DNA of 64,000 nucleotides from Gonocerus acuteangulatus (taxonomy: Eukaryota > Arthropoda > Insecta > Hemiptera > Coreidae), in assembly GCA_946811695.1 (NCBI GenBank), contig OX328128.1, positions 77,532,821 through 77,596,820 of the forward strand, given 5' to 3'. Position 1 is the stretch's first letter; each line of letters begins with the position of its first letter. The translations under genes were made by a program, and so were the position numbers. The notes beneath the pieces were generated by a model, which was not told where the DNA came from, made no database searches, and saw only the letters and a list, made by a program, of their open reading frames with translations. Shown piece after piece: positions 54,945 to 64,000 of the stretch.

Positions 54945-55702
54945 TATTATGTTAGTTGAAAATGGTATGGCATTATTAAATACATTTATTATTAAATAAT
55001 CATTTAAAAAACATTTATTGAATAAGAATTTATTCATTGATTCAGTTATTGATTGACTGCATTTTTTTAAATTGATGAATAATTAATTATTTTTTCTTCT
55101 TCATTCATTATTTCTATTTATTTAAAAAAAAAACTGTTGTTCATGGGAAAAAAGTAGGCAATTTTTTCTTTTTTACCGGTATTGAGTACATTGTACTCAA
55201 AACTCATTTTATAAAGATTTCCTTTATAAATGTGAAAGTTGGTGCTGTAAGAAAAATTGGGGGGTGACTCAATATAACCTTCCACTACCTGAATTGAATT
55301 CATTATTATCCATAAAGAATTTCCGTCATTATTTAAAAATTATTATCATTGAATGATTATGGATGATGAATGATTATTATCATTAATCATTCATCATCCA
55401 CGCACACTTTATTTTTACAATAAAGTAGTTACTTGTTTTTGAAAATATCAGTAATGTTCAGTAAACAATATCAATAAAATAAATGATTTTCATTAAAAGT
55501 AAGAAAACGTTTAATTAACGTAGTCATTTTTATTGTAAAAGATTTTTAGAATAAGTCAATAGTATTTAACGAAAAATTCCAATCAAATAAATCAATTTTA
55601 ATCAATAACAATTTTCATTAGAATAAATCACTTTTATTCCACAAAAATTTTCATTCAATAAATTACTGTTATTCAATAATGAATAAAAAAATTAATTTGA
55701 TT
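54945..55702. mobile_element. ATTCA-rich repeat copy M3, left part
   Basis: Colinear with M1 and M2 but interrupted near 55130-55330 by unrelated sequence. It resumes after the family B insertion at about 56938. Confidence 0.55.
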
Positions 55703-55836
55703 TTAGCACTTTCCTCCGAAGGAAAGTAGCTATTGAGGTTGGACTCATGACGGAATTTTTGAAAAATTTCTTCAGATCTTTATCGATCCTACCTAGTAGA
55801 CACCGAAAATGACCCCCGTTAAAATTTATACATATC

Positions 55837-55868
<32 letters not shown>

Positions 55869-56937
55869 TATATATATATGTCTGTTAACACGATAGCGGC
55901 CAGAGTTTTTGTTTTTTCGTCACGAAACTTGGTATATAGCATTCAATTAGTAAACGATTGAACGAGTTCGTTAACCACCAAAGTCGGTCCACCGGAAGGG
56001 GGGGGTTTACCCCGAACCCAAAACACTAATTAGACTATGTCAGCCGTAATATTTGTAATATTTCAACGAAACTTGGTATTCGTAGTGGTAATATAGAGAG
56101 AAAAGTGAGACATAAAAATGAACTAAATCGGTTCATTAGAAGGGGGGTTTACTCCGGACCCACAATACCAATTCGCCACTACCAGCCGTGATTTTTGGTA
56201 TATTTCGACAAAACTCGGTATTCGTAGTGGCAATCCACAGGTAAATATGTGTTGTAAAAATAAACTAAATCGGTTCATTAGGAGGGGGGGTTTACTCCGG
56301 ACCCACAATACCAATTCGCCACTACCAGACGTGATTTTTGGTATATTTCGACGAAAGTCGGTATTCGTAGTGGAAATCTACAGGTAAATATGTGTTGTAA
56401 AAATAAACTAAATCGGTTCATTAGAAGGGGGGGTTTACTCCGGACCCAAATTCCTAATATACCGCTCGTAACCTCATACCGGTCGTAATTTCTGCTGTAT
56501 TGTAACGAAACGCGGTATACGTCGTGGGTAACTCATGAGAAAGATGTGTTGTAAAAATGAGCTGAATCGGTCAATCGGAAAGCGGGGGTTTAATTTGTAA
56601 TATATTTTAATAGAAAAGCCCGCCACACGTAGGTTCACAAAGCCGCCGCAAGGAGCGCTTTCTACCACTAGAGTGACTGTATCCTGTTCCTGCGTTAGAT
56701 CAAAATACGATAATATGAGGCTTTTTGTATTTATTACGTAGTGTAATAGGTACCATGTGTAAACGTAACTCTGGAAGCAAGGATCAGTTACTCATTACAA
56801 ATTTAAAAGAGAAATATTCATGTTTTTATTTTATTTATGTAGGATATTTTAAGCAAATTGTTCTGGAAAGCAGTCTACACTACCCAAATTCTGAGGAAAG
56901 TGCTTAGTTATGCAGCTCCTGCGTGACGGACTTTTAA
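55703..56937 (-). mobile_element. Family B repeat, copy B2, inserted in M3
   Basis: On the minus strand the 5' end is AAAAGTCCGTCACGCAGGAG (56937 leftward) and the 3' end is AGCTACTTTCCTTCGG, AGGAAAGTGCTAAAA at 55703. The interior contains about four blocks with a period of about 143 bp (TTTACTCCGGACCC at about 56148, 56291 and 56434) and a (TA)n tract at 55838-55880. Both ends are defined because the surrounding M3 sequence resumes on each side. Confidence 0.82.
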
Positions 56938-57045
56938 TTTTTAATTGATTTTCATTAAATCGCAGAATAATGAATGAATAATTATTAATTATTCCGAATG
57001 AATATCAAGTTTATTTATTATTCTGAATGATTTTTGCCGAAAACT
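56938..57045. mobile_element. ATTCA-rich repeat copy M3, right part
   Basis: It matches the right end of M1/M2 (TTATTCTGAATGATTTTTGC), then diverges. Confidence 0.6.
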
Positions 57046-57057
57046 GGTTGTAAGGTC

Positions 57058-57070
57058 CTGTGACCTTATT
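57058..57070. repeat. 13-bp target-site duplication, left (CTGTGACCTTATT)
   Basis: Identical to 57182-57194. Confidence 0.9.
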
Positions 57071-57181
57071 TTTTTTTCGTTTTTAACGGCGCATCAACTA
57101 TTTGGCTATTAGCGCCGGGCTATCTATAGGTTGCCACCCTTTTATAATGCCAACAGCACGTGGTCGGTCACCCATTCAGGT
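57071..57181 (-). mobile_element. 5S-rRNA-headed SINE, copy 2, with target duplication
   Basis: The minus strand reads ACCTGAATGGGTGACCGACC, ACGTGCTGTTGGC (the 5S rRNA 3' region, including its box C), then AAAAGGGTGGCAACCTATAG, ATAGCCCGGCGCTAATAGCC and a short A-rich tail. It is 111 bp, truncated at its 5' end relative to a whole 5S, and flanked by a perfect 13-bp duplication. No protein; it depends on a LINE. Confidence 0.85.
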
Positions 57182-57194
57182 CTGTGACCTTATT
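57182..57194. repeat. 13-bp target-site duplication, right
   Basis: Partner of 57058-57070. Confidence 0.9.
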
Positions 57195-58861
57195 AAATTT
57201 GTTTTTTGAGGTTTTAATCAGCCCCTCCCCCTTATATACGCTTGTGATAATGTCTGAACAATGAACTAACATACGGACAATGATACAACTGTATTTTTTT
57301 TTACGTAAAAATCTATTAAATGAAGTAAAGCAGAAAAACCTTAGGAAAAAGAATTTAATGAAACAATTTATTACAGGAAGAACTAAAGAAAGAACACACG
57401 GAGAGTAAAGGGCTCGACAACAAATTGTGGGGCGAGGCTAATGAAATGTACGGATAAAGAAGGGGGGGCTTGGGGTGTCGGTCCCCCAAGGGTTGTGATA
57501 AAATTACATTTAATATAAGTGCATTAGGCGAGTTTTTACATAGTTTAATCTTTTAATAACCTTCCCAAAGGGAAACCATGTTTGCCCGGAGTTCCTGCCT
57601 GGAATTTATTCCCTCTCCTGGGATTGGGCTGTTTATTTCTCCCAAAAGCATTTTACAACAGCTGGGTAACATGCATCGGCCAATAGTAGCCGATTATACT
57701 CGTAAATAAGGACAATTTATGTTATTTTATCAATAAAATCATTGTTTATGTTAATGTTACATGTATACATATATATCTGTAGAATTTTATATTCCTGCAT
57801 CCTATATCCCTCTTTTACCCTACAGCCAAATGTATTTATGACAATTCCGCTACGATTACCATTGACGAATATGGTATTTTTCTTCTATTTAACATTTATT
57901 ACTGCTTACTCCAGTATATATAAATGTCAGAAAAAATGGAATGAGTCAGAAAAAATTACCGTTTTCTTTCTGCTTGAACTTCCTCTCTTATTTACATTCG
58001 GGAGCTAAGAATTGTGATATAAAGTTGATATTTGATCCCGTCTGGATGATTTGGTACACAGCATGCCCTCTATCCGGGCTCAGTACTTCTTCAGCTTTCC
58101 TTTAGTCACTATGACTATTAATTATAATAATTCTAGTACTTTGCTTGATTATTGGAAGCGGATGTTTTCAGCAGCTGAAGCCACTCGTTTAGTGGTTAAA
58201 TTTGAGGATGAAGACTCTTTTAATGAAAGGACGATGACAAGGTAAAAATTTAATGAAGGTGTTTTGAGCCTTGAAAGGAAATCTGGATCAGGGCGTGTTT
58301 CAGTAGTCAATCAGAACGCTATGTTATATGTTATTGTATTATAATTTGTCAATATATAAACCCATAATACAATTTTTAATGTGCTTTTCGAAATCCGGCC
58401 CGGAGGACCAAAATTAAACAAGAAAGGGAATAGAAGTGGAAGGGGGAGATAGAAGTTTTCAGATGTTTGTAATAGAATCTTCTCTCATACTTCTCTGAAT
58501 GACAATTACACTACTAAGCATATTTATTAATCTCGTTCGTATTGAGGTTAGGAACAACAATCGAAATTAAACAAATAAAACCATTCATAAGACGATGAAA
58601 ACTGATATACAGGTGCTTAAGAGTTAGAAGTGCTGTTTCAGGGAGGGTTTTTATGACGTCAGATATCATTAGAATTTCACGACCCCCCTCTCCTACCTCG
58701 CTGGCGAATCTCTATCCTCTGTGGGGTTTTATATTCCTACATCCTATATCTCTCATTTGCTCCACAGCCACTTCCATTTACGACAATCTCTTTCTTTACA
58801 CCCGCTACGAGTCGTGAATTTATAACGGTATTGGTATTTATCTTCTATATCACTGCTCTAT

Positions 58862-58863
<2 letters not shown>
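57195..58863. other. Unassigned stretch with a long-range direct repeat
   Basis: 57219-57247 is a right-end scrap of the hAT-type MITE at 30266. 57785-57910 and 58725-58855 are diverged direct copies (TTTTATATTCCTRCATCCTA, TACGACAATC-type words). An 88-codon hydrophobic ORF at 57742-58008 overlaps the first copy; the second copy does not keep the frame, so I do not call it a gene. Confidence 0.45.

Positions 58864-58917
<54 letters not shown>
58864..58917. repeat. (TA)n microsatellite, left of SINE T3
   Basis: Pure TA tract directly before the SINE head. Confidence 0.95.
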
Positions 58918-58919
<2 letters not shown>

Positions 58920-59277
58920 GGGCGAAGTTAGCTCAGTGGTAGAGCACTCGACTAATGAACTGGAGGACCGGGTTCAAAACCCGAGCGCGCACTAAAGATT
59001 TTTTCTTCTAGTGCTGCCGTTCGAGGATTGTATTTGGGGTCCCAGATCGTCCCTAGGCTCACCCAGCCTTTAATTAATTTAATTAATAATGGGTACCTTG
59101 GGTGCTAATGACTCTAGCAGTCGAAGCAGCCAAGGGGAAAATCAGGCGGCCGGAGCATATTATTGACCACACTATCTCCCTAGTGTGCCGTATGGTCAAG
59201 AATCAGATACCTCTACAGTATCTGCCCCTCTGGGCCCTTGTGGCCTGTTACGGGACTGATTTTTTTTTTTTTTTTTT

Positions 59278-59283
<6 letters not shown>
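58918..59283 (+). mobile_element. tRNA-headed SINE family T, copy T3 (full length)
   Basis: The head GGGGGCGAAGTTAGCTCAGT, box A TAGCTCAGTGGTAGAGC and box B GGGTTCAAAAC form a tRNA-like polymerase III promoter. The body (CACTAAAGATTTTTTCTTC, CCCAGATCGTCCCTAGG, CCTTTAATTAATTTAATTAA, GGCGGCCGGAGCATA, TGCCCCTCTGGGCCCTTGTG) ends CGGGACTGA plus about 23 Ts and then (TA)n. It is the best family T reference in the window. Confidence 0.92.

Positions 59284-59333
<50 letters not shown>
59284..59333. repeat. (TA)n microsatellite, right of SINE T3
   Basis: Pure TA tract directly after the T-run. Confidence 0.95.
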
Positions 59334-59336
<3 letters not shown>

Positions 59337-59337
59337 A

Positions 59338-60263
59338 CCCTTAATTAGTGGCGTCGGGTCATATCGACCCGAAGGTATTTATTAATTCGATTTTGGCTTT
59401 TTAACTCATTGTAATTGTCTTCCCTAGCCATTGTAATCTCCTAGAACTGCTTTCTTCAGTATTTCTGTGTCTATTTGACTATTTGACCCGACGCCACTGT
59501 TTGTGTACTAACACGTGAGTACTACATCCTAAAATTTATAGGACGTAATTTACTGTTTTTAAAGTATTTTTTACTCTTCTTAATAGCTAAATTTAAATGA
59601 TTTAGTGCTTTTGAGGAAATATTGGCGGAATTCGATAGACAGGAATGTGAAGAAGAGGAATAAGTTGGAGAAAGAGGTTCAAATGAAGGGGGAGACGTAG
59701 TTCATCAAGAATTATGGCATATGTTCGTAGCAAATTCTTTTTTTACCCAGACCTCTTAAACAAAAGATTAAGATATGTATGGAAGAACAAGGTTTGATAG
59801 TTATTCAGCCAGGAAATGAAGATGAAGCGGGAGAATGAAGCAGAAAGAAAGGGAAAATGTGTAGTTTTTGTCCTTCCACTAAAAACAATAAAAATCCTTT
59901 ATTTTATGACACATGTGGCAAATGTGTGTGTAAGGACCATTCCTCACTTGTCTGCAAGTAACGTAAGCCTTAAGTTTTTTTATTTTTTGTTATTGAATGA
60001 AAACTATATAAATTTTCACTTTGTAAACAAACAACGCCATCATTTTCATACCTTCCATACAGGACTATTTTTTTAACGATTTTTTTATGTAAATTTTTAT
60101 AAATATTGTATTATTTTAATAAATTACATATATTTAAATAAATATTTGTGTTTATAATTATTTTTTTTAGATTACATTACGAAAAAAAATCAATTTAAAA
60201 TTCGGGTCACTGGTGACCCGACGCCATTAGTTATGGAAGAAAAAGCACGCCACTAACTAAGGG
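59338..60263 (+). mobile_element. piggyBac-like element, internally deleted
   Basis: The left end CCCTTAATTAGTGGCGTCGG is mirrored at the right by GCCACTAACTAAGGG. Each end also carries a subterminal palindrome built from GGGTC/GACCC (59356-59373 and about 60205-60225). TTAA precedes the left end, the piggyBac target, but the right flank is ATAT. Inside, one frame near 59850-59950 reads MCSFCPSTKNNKNPLFYDTC, then a further C-x2-C...C...H pattern, the cysteine-rich C-terminal domain of piggyBac transposases. An acidic scrap near 59605-59650 could be the N-terminus. The catalytic core is absent and stops interrupt the rest, so it is a non-autonomous relic. Confidence 0.75.
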
Positions 60264-60699
60264 ATATATATTTATATAAATTCTGTTGATATAAATGCTG
60301 TTGTTAGCCTGATATTTATATGCCGAGTTCTGATACTGTCGCACCGATAATGATAAGACCAATGTACAACCAGCTTGTTATATAGTGCACCCAGGAAACT
60401 CGCTTACGACGCCGATTGTTTAGAGCGATCCGGAAGTAGTGACTAGAACATTTGACGATTCATAAACCAAAGTTCACGAAAACGTAACGGAGGTTAATTG
60501 TTTTTATAGACTTATTGTTGGTAGACATTTCGAGCAAATGATTATGCGGAGGATTACGAAGACTAGCGTGCAATCTTTTTTAATTTTTTTATTTAAATGT
60601 TTTTGATACTTTTTCTCAAATTACATTAATTTTCTTTATCACTGAAATAAAAGAGTTTTTGGGATTTTTACACTTGGTTACTGTCCAAGACCTCACAGA
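60264..60699. other. Unassigned stretch
   Basis: No gene or boundary seen. The right flank of the piggyBac-like element starts with a short TA-rich run. Confidence 0.45.
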
Positions 60700-61550
60700 C
60701 TCATATCAATACCACCTTGAACTATAACAAACTTTGACATGTATGGTTTCACTACAAAACATTTACACATTACACTCCACTTGCATAGAAATTAAAGAAC
60801 ACATTTATTACTTACACTCATTAGGAAAACATATGTCATTCTGGTGGCTGCCAGGACATGAAAACCTTGGACTGGGCACGACTGCTGACTTTCAAGCCAA
60901 ACTTGCTACACATAAACCAACACTACAAACTGTACTTCAAAGATGTAACTAGGATGCACCGAAATACCATACAACAAAAATGGCAGCTAGAATGGAGTAA
61001 TCTGACAGACAACAAACTAAGACAAATCAAACATATACTTACTGACTGGCCAAGCGCATACAGAAATTCCCGGAGAGAGGAAATAGTTCTTGCAAGACTG
61101 CGAATAGGCCACACACGCATTACTCATGAATACTTAATACTTGCAATACTGAACTAACAGTCAAACATATATTAACAGACTTCATTCTTATAACAAACTT
61201 GGACATACATCTGGCCATTACTGGCCTACTTACTGACAGCAGCCACCATATTGACGACATACTTACACATTTAAAAAACATAATCGTAATATGTTTATGA
61301 CAAAACATGAGAACATCCGCAACTTCTTTTATTTCAAAATGAAATGAATTTTAGTTAGTTTATTCAATGTTTAATCTCAATTTATTTGTCGCGTTCTATA
61401 TAGATTCTTTTTTTTAAATTTGATTTATTCTGTTTAGTTATTTGCGTTTTCAATATTTTACTTTGGTTTGTATTTTACTGACGCGGTAAACAAGTAAATC
61501 GATGCCGTTCACCGACGATCTGGAGCATCACAAAAATAAAAGAATAATAA
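60700..61550 (+). pseudogene. LINE RNase H and C-terminal relic with 3' end
   Basis: The frame at 60734-60952 reads the end of an RNase H domain (MSFWWLPGHENLGL..TADFQAKLA, matching the W.PGH.G..GNE.AD..AK pattern with the NE pair altered). After a frame change, 60950-61157 reads WQLEW...ARLRIGHTRITHEYL, and a third frame gives ELTVKHILT and a DSSHHIDDILTHLKN ending like the LINEs at 29498 and 30517. The knuckle cysteines are lost. The 3' end GGAGCATCACAAAAATAAAA lies at about 61522-61545. It is the longest LINE relic here and shows that this family encodes RNase H. Confidence 0.75.
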
Positions 61551-61559
61551 TATTTTCTT

Positions 61560-62540
61560 TATGCTGTGATGATAATTTATTTACTAATGTTTCTGTATTT
61601 ATGCTATGATAATCTATTATAATTTCTTTACTAATGTTTCGGTATTTATGCTATGATAATCTATTATAATTTATTTACTAATGTTTCCGTATTTATGCTA
61701 TGATAATCTATTATAATTTATTTACTAATGTTTCTGTATTTATGCTATGATAATCTATTATAATTTATTTACTAATGTTTCCGTATTTATGCTATGATAA
61801 TCTATTATAATTTATTTACTAATGTTTCTGTATTTATGCTATGATAATCTATTATAATTTATTTACTAATGTTTCTGTATTTATGCTATGATAATCTATT
61901 ATAATTTATTTACTAATGTTTCCGTATTTATGCTATGATAATCTATTATAATTTATTTACTAATGTTTCCGTATTTATGCTATGATAATCTATTATAATT
62001 TATTTACTAATGTTTCTGTATTTATGCTATGATAATCTATTATAATTTATTTACTAATGTTTCCGTATTTATGCTATGATAATCTATTATAATTTATTTA
62101 CTAATGTTTCTGTATTTATGCTATGATAATCTATTATAATTTATTTACTAATGTTTCTGTATTTATGCTATGATAATCTATTATAATTTATTTACTAATG
62201 TTTCTGTATTTATGCTATGATAATCTATTATAATTTATTTACTAATGTTTCCGTATTTATGCTATGATAATCTATTATAATTTATTTACTAATGTTTCTG
62301 TATTTATGCTATGATAATCTATTATAATTTATTTACTAATGTTTCTGTATTTATGCTATGATAATCTATTATAATTTATTTACTAATGTTTCCGTATTTA
62401 TGCTATGATAATCTATTATAATTTATTTACTAATGTTTCTGTATTTATGCTATGATAATCTATTATAATTTATTTACTAATGTTTTTGTATTTATACTAT
62501 GATAATCTATTATAATTTATTTACTAATGTTTCTGTATTT
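61560..62540. repeat. 47-bp tandem array (about 20.8 copies)
   Basis: The unit is ATGCTATGATAATCTATTAT plus AATTTATTTACTAATGTTTC and YGTATTT. Copies are almost identical apart from one C/T position (CCG or CTG) plus a CGG unit second from the left and a TTG unit second from the right. It abuts the LINE 3' end on the left. Confidence 0.97.
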
Positions 62541-62904
62541 CCCAAATTTGACGTATCCATATAGACCAGAAAGTTCGCTAATCGACTCCGCTGTTGTCCA
62601 GCAATAAATAAATATTTTCTTAAATATTTCGAAACTGTTTTGAAAATCGGTCATAGGCATTTACTCGAACACTAAATGAATTTGATGTGATGAAATTTTT
62701 GATAGAGCGATCTCATACAGAAATCGGTGTCTGATCCGTTCTTTTGAATGTTTTTCTAGCGTCTGCTTGCCACAGTTTACAATTGGTTGATATTTATACA
62801 ATTGCTAAGTTTTCATTGAAACACCAAACGTAAGTGAGAAGCATGATAGTATTGCTTGTTTTTTTGTTATGGCGGCAGTTCCAGTTCCGTGTATATTGCA
62901 CTAA
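62541..62904. other. Unassigned stretch
   Basis: No gene or element supported. 62640-62760 has weak resemblance to family A internal words. Confidence 0.4.
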
Positions 62905-63149
62905 CGTATATAGAAAATAATTTCGGGGGAGGGGGCTGGGAGCCCCTGGGCATTTGGGGTGTAGGGTAAATTTTAAATATTTTAGTGTAAAATGATGAGT
63001 TTTAAGGTCATCTGGACACCTAGTAGACAAGGGTAAATGTACAAGACGTTTTTCGTTGTTATAGGTTTTTATTACATGAAAGTTTCTCACCAAAACAAAA
63101 TTTCGGGGGGCTGCAGCCACCTTAGCCCCCTCCTTATATACGCCCATGG
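62905..63149. mobile_element. hAT-type MITE, second copy of the 30266 family
   Basis: The right end CCCCCTCCTTATATACGCCCATG and the left part ACGTATATAGAAAATAATTTCGG match 30266-30488. The left terminal bases have decayed (CACTAACG for CATGGGCG). No exact target duplication. Confidence 0.65.
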
Positions 63150-63204
63150 TGTATTTAATGTTGCGTGTAAATCTTGCTTTAAGCTAAAATTGCTTCAAGC
63201 TTCC

Positions 63205-63275
63205 CCAATGACACTGGCGAAATAAGAACGGGATCGCGCTAAGAACATGCAGCTCATGCGAGACTGACTACGTTT
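63205..63275 (-). mobile_element. Family A 5'-end scrap
   Basis: ATAAGAACGGGATCGCGCTAAGAACATGCAGCTCATGCGAGACTG-like order matches the inverted family A 5' end at 7350-7400 (GGAACCGCGCTAAGGTG, GCAGTTCCTGCGAGTCGG), with several changes. A second such scrap lies at about 63776-63822. Confidence 0.6.
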
Positions 63276-64000
63276 TCTAAGAGATTGCATTGAAGTAAAT
63301 ATTTAAATTAATAAAACTGTCAATATATCGTCCCTACAATATCAAACTATCGAATATGCAAAGGGGACAAATATATTCTATCCATTGAGGAAGTAATATA
63401 TTGAAAAATGGTCTTATTCGATACTTTATTTATGACATTAAAGGCTATTCTAAAGGGGATAGAGTTCTGACAATTTGCGACAAGCCTTATCCTCCACAAT
63501 CCAAGAGCAAAGACTCGAATCTGAAAAACGAGATTTTGCATATTCGATTGTTTGATATGGTAGGGAAGATATGTTTCTTGCTAGAATAACCTAAAAGATC
63601 TATTGTGCCGCTGAAAATCTGCTGGGTCACTTAAAGCAGCCCTGCATCCTTGACGAACCCTCTCATCTTCCCAGGTGTAAGCTCAGAATCTCTTCCTGGG
63701 TCAGTTATGTTTGCACTTCCAAAGTACATAAAAAGATATATTAACAGTCTCTGGACCAAACGTAACAGAAAAATATGACGTCGAAAGCGCTAAGGCGACG
63801 CAATTCATGCTAATCGGACATAAAATTCTGTGCAACCTCACACGCCTATATGTTCTGCTAACAGCCAAGAAACAAGATAATGAACGGCAAGCTGCCATAA
63901 ACATAGACTAAGTTTAATGTTGTTAAATCTATATCTTAATTTTTTAGGACGGGAGGGGGCGCCCCTCAAGCTCCTAAAAACCCCCAAGTCCCACCCCCGC
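63276..64000. other. Unassigned stretch to the window end
   Basis: Overlapping ORFs of 62-67 codons on both strands show no domain. The last 60 bases are G/C-rich and may start another element. Confidence 0.4.

Noticed and set aside
57742..58008. 88-codon hydrophobic ORF as a membrane protein
   Set aside because: It lies in a block repeated at 58725-58855 where the frame is not kept.
58918..58992. Possible functional tRNA gene
   Set aside because: Boxes A and B are present but the acceptor and anticodon stems do not pair well, and the SINE body follows directly; it is a SINE head.

Overview
This is a eukaryotic, strongly A+T-rich window filled almost entirely with mobile and repetitive DNA. 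I see no ordinary, recognisable host gene in it. Several things point to an arthropod-like invertebrate: an LTR element whose Env resembles the insect errantivirus/baculovirus F fusion protein, an ORF resembling densovirus (parvovirus) NS1, jockey-like LINE tails, and short elements with a 5S-rRNA-like head. I cannot name the species.

Layout. 1-11450: repeat copies of a hairpin-ended, (TA)n-bearing family (called family A here), an ATTCA-rich repeat, tRNA-headed SINEs, a Helitron 3' end and an intact hAT-type MITE with an 8-bp target duplication (3792-4312). 11450-20000: a 27-bp tandem array, a SINE, two long inverted-repeat elements, a Helitron with canonical TC...CTAG ends (15922-16739), a 71-bp array, and a LINE ORF2 tail whose zinc-finger segment has expanded into twelve 85-bp copies. 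20000-27280: mostly degenerate, with microsatellites and hairpin family B. 27280-31740: a PIF/Harbinger-type MITE; a parvoviral NS1-like ORF (28511-29314) preceded by a palindrome and a TATA/initiator pair; a 5'-truncated LINE with an 11-bp target duplication; a second hAT-type MITE; another LINE tail; a 5S-headed SINE; and a 69-bp coding-type tandem array. 31740-43660: more family A copies, foldbacks, SINEs, and a nest of insertions in an ATTCA-rich repeat, including a 743-bp near-perfect palindrome.

43661-51799 holds the best-defined object: a complete Ty3/Gypsy-class endogenous retroelement (LTR, tRNA-Leu primer site, gag, protease-RT-RNase H-integrase, env, polypurine tract, LTR). Its two 526-bp LTRs differ at one base, so it is young. 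Even so, pol is broken between RT and RNase H, env is broken just after the predicted furin site, and gag is short. A second, decayed Gypsy-type fragment (LTR, primer site, gag, protease only) follows at 51933-54110. The rest of the window carries further nested insertions, a 5S-headed SINE with a 13-bp target duplication, a tRNA-headed SINE inside a (TA)n tract, an internally deleted piggyBac-like element, a LINE RNase H/C-terminal relic and a 47-bp tandem array.

How the parts relate: the SINEs have no proteins and must have used LINE enzymes; two head types (tRNA and 5S) share parts of one tail. The MITEs have no intact transposase here. The LTR element's enzymes are broken, so a copy this young was either moved in trans, broken recently, or misread in homopolymers. 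The most unusual single item is the open endonuclease-type NS1 ORF with a promoter-like and hairpin-like 5' region but no helicase half.
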